Source of the DNA: an uncultured Blautia sp.
Lineage (GTDB): Bacteria > Bacillota > Clostridia > Lachnospirales > Lachnospiraceae
Reading direction: 5' to 3'
NCBI GenBank assembly: GCA_934373235.1
Contig: CAKROW010000012.1
Span: 1 to 54,334 of the forward strand
DNA length: 54,334 nt
Part shown: positions 23,883-32,149 of the stretch, piece after piece
Position numbering within the stretch: position 1 is the stretch's first letter
How the letters are laid out: every line of letters begins with the position of its first letter
The notes under the pieces: model-generated
The model's input: the letters and a program-made list of their open reading frames with translations, nothing else
Database searches by the model: none
Told to the model about the DNA's origin: nothing
Program-made: the position numbers and the translations under genes

Positions 23883-24950
23883 TTATTTGATCTGATCTTC
23901 TGTATAGTATCCGGAATCGATCAGGATTTCTTTGTAGTTATCTGTTGTAACAACAACCGGATCACAAAGATATGTCGGGATCACGCCAGTGCCATTGTCA
24001 TAGGACTCTGTATCATTAACTTCCGGCTCCTCACCCTTCATGATGGAGTCAACCATTTTTACTACTGCAGATGCAAGAGCTCTTGTATCTTTGAATACGG
24101 ACATTGCCTGTTTTCCGGCTACAAGGTTCTTAACGTTCGGTGTATCGCAGTCCTGACCTGTGATGATCGGATACTCGCCTGTATAGGAAGCTGCAAGTGC
24201 ATTCTCAACACCAAGTGCTGTGGAGTCATTGGAACAGAGAACTGCGTCAAGATTTGTTCCGTCAGAATAGTTACCAGCGATGATGGTATCCATTCTGTCC
24301 TGTGCTTTCGCGCTATCCCAGTTAGCTGTAGCAACCTGTTCGAACTCTGTCTGTCCGGATTTTACTACAAGTTTTCCGTCATCAATGTATTTCTGGAGAA
24401 CATCCATAGCACCACCGAAGAAGAAGTTACAGTTATTATCACCAGGATCACCTGTAAACAGCTCGATATTGAACGGTCCGTCCTGATTGTCAAGATCAAG
24501 TGCATCTACCAGATATTCTCCCTGTTTCTGGCCTACTTTGTAGTTATCAAATGTTGCATAATAGGAAACTGCATCGGAATTCATAAGAAGACGGTCATAG
24601 GAGATAACCGGAATTCCTTTTTCTTTGGCCTGTTTCAGTGGCTCGCCAAGGCTGCTTCCGTCGATGGATGCCACAACCAGAAGGTCGCATCCGTTTGCTA
24701 CCTGGTTCTCAAGCTGAGAAACCTGTGTGCTTACGTCGTTGGATGCATACTGAAGGTCTACATCATATCCTGCTGCCTCCAGCTCTTTCTTCATGTTCTC
24801 ACCATCCTGGTTCCATCTCTGAAGATCCTTGGTCGGCATGGTAACACCGATCAGTTTCTTATCTGCTGCCTGTGTTGTTGCTGCAGGAACTACTACCATA
24901 CCAGCTACCATTGTTGCACAAAGAAGTGCAGATACCATTTTTCTTTTCAT
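23883..24950 (-). CDS. chvE: ChvE-like sugar-binding protein
   Basis: 355 residues. An N-terminal signal (KRK, then a hydrophobic run, then VVPAATTQA-ADKK) looks cleavable by type I signal peptidase at about residue 28. There is no lipobox Cys, unusual for a Gram-positive binding protein. The mature part is a periplasmic-binding-protein-I fold close to XylF/ChvE: LIGVTMPTKDLQRWNQDGENMKKELEAAGYDVDLQYA, SYDRLLMNSDAVSYYATFDNYKVG, and ITGQDCDTPNVKNLVAGKQAMSVFKDTR. It captures monosaccharides for MmsAB. A TATAGT -10 box lies about 70 nt upstream without a clear -35, which suits activator-dependent expression. Confidence 0.92.
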   Translation of the reverse strand: MKRKMVSALLCATMVAGMVVVPAATTQAADKKLIGVTMPTKDLQRWNQDGENMKKELEAAGYDVDLQYASNDVSTQVSQLENQVANGCDLLVVASIDGSSLGEPLKQAKEKGIPVISYDRLLMNSDAVSYYATFDNYKVGQKQGEYLVDALDLDNQDGPFNIELFTGDPGDNNCNFFFGGAMDVLQKYIDDGKLVVKSGQTEFEQVATANWDSAKAQDRMDTIIAGNYSDGTNLDAVLCSNDSTALGVENALAASYTGEYPIITGQDCDTPNVKNLVAGKQAMSVFKDTRALASAVVKMVDSIMKGEEPEVNDTESYDNGTGVIPTYLCDPVVVTTDNYKEILIDSGYYTEDQIK

Positions 24951-25050
24951 TGTAAAATCCTCCGTTTCCTTTTTGTTTTTTTGGGAATCACGTTTCCTTT
25001 GATGATGTTACTATAGCACAGGCCCATCTGGACATAGTTGGCAAGGACAG

Positions 25051-25083
25051 GGACATTTTTTTTCAAAAGAAAAATGCCCTGCA
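25051..25083. other. A+T-rich imperfect hairpin upstream of chvE
   Basis: AGGG-CATTTTT and AAAAAATG-TCCCT arms form an interrupted stem between the sensory operon and chvE. There is no T run, so its role (weak terminator or activator site) is open. Confidence 0.35.
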
Positions 25084-25162
25084 CGAAGCAAGACATTTTT
25101 GCGCCAAAAATCTGCTATTGATTTTCGGCATAATTATGTATTATTGCACATATGTATTTCCA

Positions 25163-26239
25163 TCAATCTGTATCATAATCCGTATTAAGATACACCTCAT
25201 CTCTTCTGTGGAATCCACCGTCAATGATCACCTCATCAATGTTGTCTCTGGTAACAGCTACCGGTTCCAGGATCTTTGCCGGAATATCATAGCTTCCGTC
25301 ATTTACCGTATCCGTCACGTCAGAAGGGATTCTTCCTTCTTCTGCCATCTTTACCGCATACTGTGCAGCCTGACGTGCAAGATCCTCAATAGATTTAAAT
25401 GCCGTCATATACTGGGTTCCCTCCACGATACGCTGACAGGCAGCCAGATCACCGTCCTGTCCAACCACGATCACATCCCCTGCAAGCTGATTTTCCGCCA
25501 GGATCTGTATCACCTGACTGGCAATATCATCGTTTCCGCACATAATTCCCCTTACATCCGGATATTTTTCCAGTGCCTCCTCCACGTAATCAACTGCAAG
25601 CTCCGCTGTCCACCCTTCACAGTTGGCTTCATATACTACTTTAAGATTGCTCCCCTTAAGCGTATCATCAAAACCATCCTTCACCATCCGGACGTTATTA
25701 TCTGTAGCCGAACCCTGGATCATAAATATATTACCGCCATCCGGGATCGCCTGGATCAGAGATTCCGCCATGATCTCACCAACCTTGCGGTTATCAAAGG
25801 AAATGTACATATCTGTATCGGCATCATTTACCATTCTGTCGTAGGAAATCACCTTGATTCCCGTACTTTCGGCGCGTTCCACAGCATCAGAAAGAGCACT
25901 GCAGTCTCTTGCAATGATCACGATCACATCCATATGCTTCCTGATAAAATAGTCGATCTGGCTGATCTGTTCCTCTGTATCCGCTCCGGCATCCTGTACA
26001 TTCACATCCGCCCCCAGTTCTCTGGCTGTTGCCACAAAAACATCTCTGTCACGGATCCACCTTTCAATAACAAAAGAATCCACTGTAAGACCAATCTGTA
26101 TCCTGTCCTGATCATTTTCTTCTGTATCGGCTGTTGTTACAGCTTCGGAGCTTTGTTTTTCCACCCCACAGCCGACCAAAAACAGTGTTGCTATGCTAAA
26201 AAGTACCAGCAGATTTTTGATTTCTTTTCCCCAACTCAT
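25163..26239 (-). CDS. Sugar-binding lipoprotein (XylF-like), probable sensor subunit
   Basis: 358 residues. The signal sequence ends in a lipobox, TLFLVGCG, with the lipidated Cys at about residue 24. The mature part is a XylF-like binding fold: IQIGLTVDSFVIERWIRDRDVFVATARELGADVNVQDA, SYDRMVNDADTDMYISFDNRKVGEIMAESL, GNDDIASQVIQILAENQLAGDVIVVGQDGDLAACQRIVEGTQYMTAFKSI. It lies 6 nt after the response regulator gene, in the sensory operon rather than with the transporter, and differs from the ChvE-like protein next door. It could feed the transporter or act as a second sugar input to the kinase. Confidence 0.9.
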   Translation of the reverse strand: MSWGKEIKNLLVLFSIATLFLVGCGVEKQSSEAVTTADTEENDQDRIQIGLTVDSFVIERWIRDRDVFVATARELGADVNVQDAGADTEEQISQIDYFIRKHMDVIVIIARDCSALSDAVERAESTGIKVISYDRMVNDADTDMYISFDNRKVGEIMAESLIQAIPDGGNIFMIQGSATDNNVRMVKDGFDDTLKGSNLKVVYEANCEGWTAELAVDYVEEALEKYPDVRGIMCGNDDIASQVIQILAENQLAGDVIVVGQDGDLAACQRIVEGTQYMTAFKSIEDLARQAAQYAVKMAEEGRIPSDVTDTVNDGSYDIPAKILEPVAVTRDNIDEVIIDGGFHRRDEVYLNTDYDTD

Positions 26240-26245
26240 CCTGTC

Positions 26246-27844
26246 CTACCTCAATCTCTCCCTGAATTCACTTGGTGTCACGCCTTCATATTTTTTAAAA
26301 ATCCTGCTGAAATAATTAGGATCACTGTATCCGGACTCCACACAGATTTCTTTTATGGACAGCCTGGAATCCTTCAGAAGCTCTCTTGCATTTTTAAGGC
26401 GTATCTCAGTAAGATACTCTATAAAATTTCCACCTGTCTCCTGCTTGAAAAGCTTACTGAAATAATAGGGGCTGATATCCACCTCCCTGGATACTTCATC
26501 CAGGGATATATCTTTTTTGTAATTGTCCCGGATATATGCCTTGGCTTTTTCGATAACAGAAACTGCTTCTTTTTCTCTGGCATTTTCCATATTGCTGCAG
26601 ATTTCGGCTGTTTTATCCAGAAACCATTTTTTCATGGCTTCCTTATCTGCACATGCCTGAAGCTCATGGATATAATTTCTTCTGTAGTTTATAGCATACT
26701 TTACTGTGCCTGCAAAAAAAGCTCTTTTTTCCACTCCCATCACAAGCTCCAGGATCTTGATCTGCATATCCTCCGGATCTGTCCCCGGCTGATCTGCCAT
26801 CCACCGGAAAAATTCTTCCCCGCAGCTTAACGCCCCTGCCACATCCTTATCCATCACACGCTTTTCGTAACGCTGTTCCAGATCTCTTGGATATTCTCCA
26901 TCATATTTCTGTGCTGCCGGAACATCCTCAATATGGATCACATGGCTTGTACTTTCCCGGAGTGCGATCATTGCCTCCTTGAAAGATTCTTTCAGAGTGC
27001 TTCCCATATCCTTTACTCTTCCGATACCACAGCGGAACTTGCTGTCGATCCGGCTTTCCAGTTTATGTACCATGTTTCTGGCCCTGGTAACGATCTCCAC
27101 ACGGTCCTCATAGGTTTCCGTTTCATTCCTGCATGGCACAAGAAGCACGACACGGTTTCCCATGATGGGACCCACCAGACAGTCAAAGAATCCCTGTGTG
27201 ATCTCCCTGAATACAGAGTAAAATTTATTTGCCTTTACACTGGCTCCTACTGCATTACTTAAAATCCCATTTTCCATGGAGTCTCCGAATTCAACCACGA
27301 TCATATAACCATATTTTTCCCTGATATCCAGAAGTTCCTTATAATTGTCTTGATAAGTCTGAAAATCATCCTGAAGAAGAATATTGTTGATATATCCGCT
27401 TTCGATCATAGGCACCACCGTCTCAAGCTTTTCCCGGATACGCAGATCATCACTTCTTTTCTGCCTGGTGCCGTCTACTTTTTCCATTGCCTTTGCGCAT
27501 ATATCCAGCACTGTTTTTTTGCTGACAGGCTTTGTGAGAAATTCCATAACCCCCAGATTTACAGCCTCTTTAGCGTAATTGAATTTATCATAGGCGGTAA
27601 TGATCACAAACACTACAGAACTGTTGAATTTCTGTATCTCCCGGATTGCCTGTATCCCGCTGATCCCCGGCATCTGAATATCCATAAAACAGATATCCGG
27701 AGGATAAGCCTGCGCCTGTTCCACAACTGCCCTTCCTGTTTTGGCACAGTGTATCTCACACTCATTTCCATAGTAGGAGCTGATGATCGTTTTTAATGAT
27801 TCCAGCATAATCCCTTCATCATCAGCCAGCAAAATCCTGTACAT
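26246..27844 (-). CDS. YesN/AraC-type response regulator
   Basis: 532 residues. Receiver domain at 1-120 with acidic pocket ADDE, phospho-acceptor D55 in CFMDIQMPG, and TKPVSKK. A middle region of about 300 residues of unassigned fold follows. Two AraC helix-turn-helices occupy about 430-532 (ISLDEVSREVDISPYYFSKLFKQETGGNFIEYLTEIRLKNARELL and IKEICVESGYSDPNYFSRIFKKYEGVTPSEFR). It overlaps the kinase gene by 23 bp. Its likely target is the chvE-mmsA-mmsB promoter just downstream, which lacks a -35 box. Confidence 0.93.
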   Translation of the reverse strand: MYRILLADDEGIMLESLKTIISSYYGNECEIHCAKTGRAVVEQAQAYPPDICFMDIQMPGISGIQAIREIQKFNSSVVFVIITAYDKFNYAKEAVNLGVMEFLTKPVSKKTVLDICAKAMEKVDGTRQKRSDDLRIREKLETVVPMIESGYINNILLQDDFQTYQDNYKELLDIREKYGYMIVVEFGDSMENGILSNAVGASVKANKFYSVFREITQGFFDCLVGPIMGNRVVLLVPCRNETETYEDRVEIVTRARNMVHKLESRIDSKFRCGIGRVKDMGSTLKESFKEAMIALRESTSHVIHIEDVPAAQKYDGEYPRDLEQRYEKRVMDKDVAGALSCGEEFFRWMADQPGTDPEDMQIKILELVMGVEKRAFFAGTVKYAINYRRNYIHELQACADKEAMKKWFLDKTAEICSNMENAREKEAVSVIEKAKAYIRDNYKKDISLDEVSREVDISPYYFSKLFKQETGGNFIEYLTEIRLKNARELLKDSRLSIKEICVESGYSDPNYFSRIFKKYEGVTPSEFRERLR

Positions 27845-29330
27845 TTCTGTCTCTCCTCTCCAGGGGAATGTTAATAATCACTTCTGTTCCCATTCCCTCT
27901 CCCTCACTGTAAATTTCAAGAAGCCCCGGAAGCTCATAATAAAGTTCCAGACGACTGATCACATTATTCATACCGATCCCTGTGGAATCCCCCTCCTCAT
28001 GGTCACTTTTGACTTTTCCGGAAAGAACATTTCTGATCTGCTCCCTGGTCATTCCCTGTCCGTTATCCCGTACACTGATCTCAATACAGTTCTTATACTT
28101 CCTTACCTCCAGGTGTATATGGCCTTCCCACTCAATATTGCGTATTCCGTGATTTACCGCGTTTTCCACAACCGGCTGCAGGATCATGCTGGGAATCCGC
28201 ACATCTTCCACATCTGCATCCACAGCTTTGGAAAAATGGATATCTCCAGCAAACCGTACGTTCAGAATATAGATATAGTTATCTACTGCCTCAAGTTCTT
28301 CACCTAATGTAGCGTCTTCCTCTCCTTTTTTTACATTATATCTGAAAAAATCCGCCATCTTCTGCACAAAAATACTGGTTTTTTCTGCATCCTCCATCAT
28401 GGCAAGCTGCGCTCCTGCATTCAGTGAATTAAAAAGAAAATGGGGATTGATCTGAGACTGGAGATATTTAAGCTGGGCTTCCTTAAGATGTGTCTCCATC
28501 AGAAGCTCCCTCTCCATCATCTGCTGCTCCTTTTCCATGCTGGCTTTTGTCCTTGCAATATAAACTGCCAGGTTTTCCACCATGGTATTAAATGCTCTTG
28601 TCACCACTCCCAGTTCATCCTGTGCATCAGTCTGGGGCATCTTTACATTAAAATTCCCCTGTCCTACAAGCTGTGCTGTCTCTGCCATGCTGGTAAGCGG
28701 CTGGAACATTCCTCTGGCAATGCTTACCAGCATCAGAGTTCCACCTGCCACCACCAGGAACATAATGATCATATTACTGACTTCCAGATATTTCATCACA
28801 GCCCGAAGTGCACCGTAAGTTTTTGAATTTTCCTTGAAAAGTTCCCTGTTCAGATCATCGATAGAGGTCTGGATATAACCGTACAGCTCTGTTGCCTGGT
28901 CATATTTTTTTTTATATTTTTCCACATTCCTGCCTCGTTTGGCAGCAACGGTCTCTGCTGTACAGGTAAGGTAGGTCTCTGACATATTCCTGATATTTTT
29001 TCCCAGCATTTTTATGGAATCACTGCTGTTTTCATTGTTTAGCTTCTGTATCTCCTCCCTGTATTTGCCCTCGTTTTTGTAGTAATCCATCAGTGCCTGT
29101 GAGCTTTTTACTTTGAGATACTGATACACACTGTCCTGCACATCGTCAAAAACCTGTGAAAGCTCACTGATCTGGGCATTGCTGACATATACATTATCCA
29201 TCTCCTGCATGGAATTATTGATCTGTATATAAAACATGCTGTTTATGGCAAATATGGTCACTGCCAGGATCAGCACCTCCACTACGATCTTGCTTCCCAT
29301 AGGAAGATCACGCCATCGGATCTTTTTCAT
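27822..29330 (-). CDS. LytS/YesM-type sensor histidine kinase
   Basis: 502 residues. Membrane segments at about 16-36 and 184-206 enclose an extracellular helical sensor region. A HAMP-like linker follows (about 207-260), then the phospho-acceptor motif LQSQINPHFLFNSLN with H297, then an ATP-binding domain with PVVENAVNHGI, RDNGQGM and GIGMNNVISRLELYY. It has no large ligand-binding domain of its own, which fits sensing through the partner binding protein encoded just upstream. It overlaps both neighbours by 23 bp, so a fixed protein ratio is likely. Confidence 0.93.
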   Translation of the reverse strand: MKKIRWRDLPMGSKIVVEVLILAVTIFAINSMFYIQINNSMQEMDNVYVSNAQISELSQVFDDVQDSVYQYLKVKSSQALMDYYKNEGKYREEIQKLNNENSSDSIKMLGKNIRNMSETYLTCTAETVAAKRGRNVEKYKKKYDQATELYGYIQTSIDDLNRELFKENSKTYGALRAVMKYLEVSNMIIMFLVVAGGTLMLVSIARGMFQPLTSMAETAQLVGQGNFNVKMPQTDAQDELGVVTRAFNTMVENLAVYIARTKASMEKEQQMMERELLMETHLKEAQLKYLQSQINPHFLFNSLNAGAQLAMMEDAEKTSIFVQKMADFFRYNVKKGEEDATLGEELEAVDNYIYILNVRFAGDIHFSKAVDADVEDVRIPSMILQPVVENAVNHGIRNIEWEGHIHLEVRKYKNCIEISVRDNGQGMTREQIRNVLSGKVKSDHEEGDSTGIGMNNVISRLELYYELPGLLEIYSEGEGMGTEVIINIPLERRDRNVQDFAG

Positions 29331-30339
29331 CAGCCTGCTCCTCCTTTCTCAGTTTCTTTACACTTTTCTGATCCAGGAAATTCAGATCCACATTATAAAA
29401 AGAATTGGTCCTGCCTTCTTTCAGATACTCATTAAGTGCTTCCACACTGTACTTTCCAAGCTGTCCCGTATCCACATCACAGGTCACGGAGATCACACCT
29501 TTTTCCACGGCTGCAAGGATATCATCCGAAGTATAATAACCGATGATACGGATCTTTCCGGCAAGGTTGAAATCCAGCACTGCCTGTCTGGCACACTCGG
29601 TTGTCTCCTCGTCCATACATACGAGGATATCGGGAATATTTTTCTTCTGCTGAAAAATATCGGTCACAGCTTCCTCAGTCTCGAAAGTTCCTGTTGACAG
29701 AAGATTTCTTACTGTGATATTTATATTTTCTTTTGATGGATTTTTTTCTTTTATGGCTGTACTGATCTGGGTATAAAGCTGGCTCTGGTTCATATCATCA
29801 ATATTCCGCTTCATAAGGATCAGGATCTTATCCGTATCCTCGTCCACATACTCTGCCACCTTTTCCCCGTAAACAGTACCAAGCTGATAATCACTGATAC
29901 CTACAAAGCTTTCTCTTTTGCTGTGGACTGCATCGTTCATCACCGTCACCACCGGGATCCCGGCATTCTCCGCCTCGTTGATCTTTTCCTCCAGTCCGGT
30001 CTCTCCGCTGTACTGCAGGATGATCCCATCAGCTTTTGCCGCAATACTCATGTTCATGTAATCCAGCTTTGTATATGAGGTGTCTCTGTCTGTACCTTTC
30101 ATTTCCAGAAGAACATCATTCTCTGTTGCCGTCTTTCTGGCGCTTTTCAGTACTTCCTGCCAAAAGGGGGATTCCGGACTGTCCACGATCATATCATACT
30201 GATACTTATAGATCCTTCCTTCCTCTGTCTCCTGCCCTGCAACTCCCATCAGACCTCTGTAATAGGACTCTCCTGTAAAGTAAACTATCAGGATCAGAAG
30301 CGTAAATCCTATAAGAAAATAGAGATTTTTCTTTCTCAT
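29308..30339 (-). CDS. Membrane-anchored sugar-binding sensor protein (XylFII/RbsB-like)
   Basis: 343 residues. An uncleaved-looking N-terminal membrane anchor (about 6-24, NLYFLIGFTLLILIVYFTG) is followed by a periplasmic-binding-protein fold: MIVDSPESPFWQEVLKSARKTA, ADGIILQYSG, VVTVMNDAVHSKRESFVGISDYQLGTVYGEKV, and DILVCMDEETTECARQAVLDF. It is the first gene of the sensory operon and overlaps the kinase by 23 bp. Layout and anchor match XylFII, which binds xylose and activates LytS in Clostridium beijerinckii. The sugar sensed here is not known. Confidence 0.88.
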   Translation of the reverse strand: MRKKNLYFLIGFTLLILIVYFTGESYYRGLMGVAGQETEEGRIYKYQYDMIVDSPESPFWQEVLKSARKTATENDVLLEMKGTDRDTSYTKLDYMNMSIAAKADGIILQYSGETGLEEKINEAENAGIPVVTVMNDAVHSKRESFVGISDYQLGTVYGEKVAEYVDEDTDKILILMKRNIDDMNQSQLYTQISTAIKEKNPSKENINITVRNLLSTGTFETEEAVTDIFQQKKNIPDILVCMDEETTECARQAVLDFNLAGKIRIIGYYTSDDILAAVEKGVISVTCDVDTGQLGKYSVEALNEYLKEGRTNSFYNVDLNFLDQKSVKKLRKEEQADEKDPMA

Positions 30340-30466
30340 ATCACCATCTCTTTTCGATCTTTTTCATATAACTTTATCATAACTTCACAAAAAAGTCACG
30401 AATACATGTAGAATTCCTGTGAACAATCATGGTATCATTAAACCAACTGAAAGGAGATCTCACCCT

Positions 30467-31045
30467 ATGATAAACGCTACCAAACAGGCACTTGAAGAAT
30501 CCCTCAAGCACCTGCTTCTCAAAAAGCCCCTGGATAAGATCACCATTAACGATCTTACCTCCCACTGCGGGATCAGCCGTATGACCTTTTACTACCATTT
30601 TCGCGATATCTATGATCTGGTGGAATGGTCCTGCCTCTCTGATGCCACCCGGGCTCTCCAGGGCAAAAAAACATACGACACCTGGCAGGAAGGCCTGCTG
30701 CAGATCTTTGAGGCAGTGATGGAAAACAAACCTTTTATCCTCAACGTATACCGCTCCGTTGGCAGGGAACAGATCGAGAGCTATCTTTTTAAGCTCACCC
30801 ATGATCTCATCTACAATGTAGTCGAGGAGAAGGCACAGGGATGCTCTGTTACCGAAGAACAGAAATCTTTTATTGCGGATTTTTACAAGTACAGCTTTGT
30901 AGGCATTATGCTGGACTGGATCAAAAACGGCATGAAAGATAATTATCCCATTATTGTAGAATACATGAACCTCACTTTATACGGATCCATTGCCAATTCC
31001 ATCCGGAATTTTTCCCACGGGATCCAGGACACAGGAAAGGAATGA
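30467..31045 (+). CDS. TetR/AcrR-family regulator (DhaS-like)
   Basis: 192 residues. The N-terminal helix-turn-helix is clear: KPLDKITINDLTSHCGISRMTFYYHFRDIYDLVEW. The C-terminal domain (FILNVYRSVGREQIESYLFKLTHDLI...FIADFYKYSFVGIMLDWIKNGMKD) matches the TetR subgroup that includes DhaS of Lactococcus. The start is put at 30467, where AAAGGAGA lies 8-9 nt upstream; an in-frame ATG at 30419 has no ribosome site. The aldo/keto reductase gene follows after 7 nt, and the pair probably forms one operon. Confidence 0.9.
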   Translation: MINATKQALEESLKHLLLKKPLDKITINDLTSHCGISRMTFYYHFRDIYDLVEWSCLSDATRALQGKKTYDTWQEGLLQIFEAVMENKPFILNVYRSVGREQIESYLFKLTHDLIYNVVEEKAQGCSVTEEQKSFIADFYKYSFVGIMLDWIKNGMKDNYPIIVEYMNLTLYGSIANSIRNFSHGIQDTGKE

Positions 31046-31052
31046 TAACCTT

Positions 31053-32012
31053 ATGAAAACCATTACCATACCAGACACAGACCTTACACTCTCTCCACTT
31101 GGCCTTGGCTGCGTAAAGGCAGGCCTTAAATGGGACGGCGGAGAAGCTGACCGGCTTTTTGACGCTTTTCTCTACATGGGAGGAAACGTCTATGACACAG
31201 CCAGGGTATATTCCGACTGGATTCCCTCAGAGCGGGGACGAAGTGAGCGTGTCATCGGAGACTGGCTCTCAAGAAGCGGCAAACGTCAGGATGTCATCCT
31301 TATGACAAAGGGCGGACATCCGGATATGACCGTAGCTTCCCCGGATCTTCACAATACCCGCATCAGTGCATCCAATATGCGTGCTGATCTGGAACTCTCC
31401 CTGAGAGCTCTCCATACAGACTATATTGACCTTTATCTTTATCACAGAGATAACACGGATATGGAAGCCGGAGAGCTTATTGAGATCATGGAGGAATTTC
31501 GCAGAGAGGGCAAGATCCGCTACTACGGCTGTTCCAACTGGAGCACAGAAAGAATAAATGAAGCAGATACCTACGCTGCCTCAAAGGGATACCGTGGTTT
31601 TGCTGCCAACCAGGCTCTTTTTAACCTGGGCTGTGCACATATGAACCCGCCTTCTGACGACACACTGGCTGTCATGGATGAGTCAATGCAGCAATACCAC
31701 AAAGAGAATCCTTCCAATCTTGCAATGCCATATATGGCAAACTGCGGCGGATTTTTCCATAAATTATATGAAGGAGGCAGGGACGCAGTAAAGGATTCCG
31801 AATACTGTACTCCCGGCAATCTTAAAGTAGCTGAACATCTCCATCAGCTTATGGAAGAATATCAGGTCACCATCACGCAGGCTGTCCTTGGTTATCTCAC
31901 CTGCCAGGAATTTACCTGTCTGCCGCTGTACGGTCCCAGAAATATCCCGGATCTTAAAGACGCCATGGAAACCTTTGTGATCCCATTCCGCAGGGAAGAC
32001 TATTCCGCATAA
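31053..32012 (+). CDS. Aldo/keto reductase
   Basis: About 319 residues, an NAD(P)H-dependent oxidoreductase of the aldo/keto reductase superfamily. Seen are LSPLGLGC near the N-terminus, GGNVYDTARVYSD with the catalytic Asp and Tyr, TKGGHP with the catalytic Lys, and DYIDLYLYHRDN with the catalytic His. GKIRYYGCSNWS and ANQALFN fit the barrel. It would reduce a carbonyl or oxidise a sugar alcohol in the cytoplasm; the substrate is unknown. ATG at 31053 is chosen because it begins MKTITIP after AAAGG; an upstream in-frame ATG at 30990 would lie inside the tetR gene. Confidence 0.9.
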   Translation: MKTITIPDTDLTLSPLGLGCVKAGLKWDGGEADRLFDAFLYMGGNVYDTARVYSDWIPSERGRSERVIGDWLSRSGKRQDVILMTKGGHPDMTVASPDLHNTRISASNMRADLELSLRALHTDYIDLYLYHRDNTDMEAGELIEIMEEFRREGKIRYYGCSNWSTERINEADTYAASKGYRGFAANQALFNLGCAHMNPPSDDTLAVMDESMQQYHKENPSNLAMPYMANCGGFFHKLYEGGRDAVKDSEYCTPGNLKVAEHLHQLMEEYQVTITQAVLGYLTCQEFTCLPLYGPRNIPDLKDAMETFVIPFRREDYSA

Positions 32013-32020
32013 ATTTTATC

Positions 32021-32063
32021 AAAAAGGGAAGAATGATTAAAAACCTGTCATTCTTCCCTTTTT
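32021..32063 (+). terminator. Terminator after the aldo/keto reductase
   Basis: A perfect stem AAAAGGGAAGAATGA / TCATTCTTCCCTTTT with an 11-nt loop, followed by T. Confidence 0.88.
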
Positions 32064-32149
32064 GTAAATAGGAATCAGAGAAGAACTGCGTTATCATAAG
32101 CCCATCACAGAGAAAACAAAACACTTCGTTTATGAAAGGTGGTTATCAT

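Noticed and set aside
25118..26830. A 570-codon open frame on the plus strand opposite the sugar-sensing genes
   Set aside because: It lies entirely antisense to the lipoprotein and response regulator genes, which have clear domains and ribosome sites; the frame has no recognisable domain and no ribosome site.
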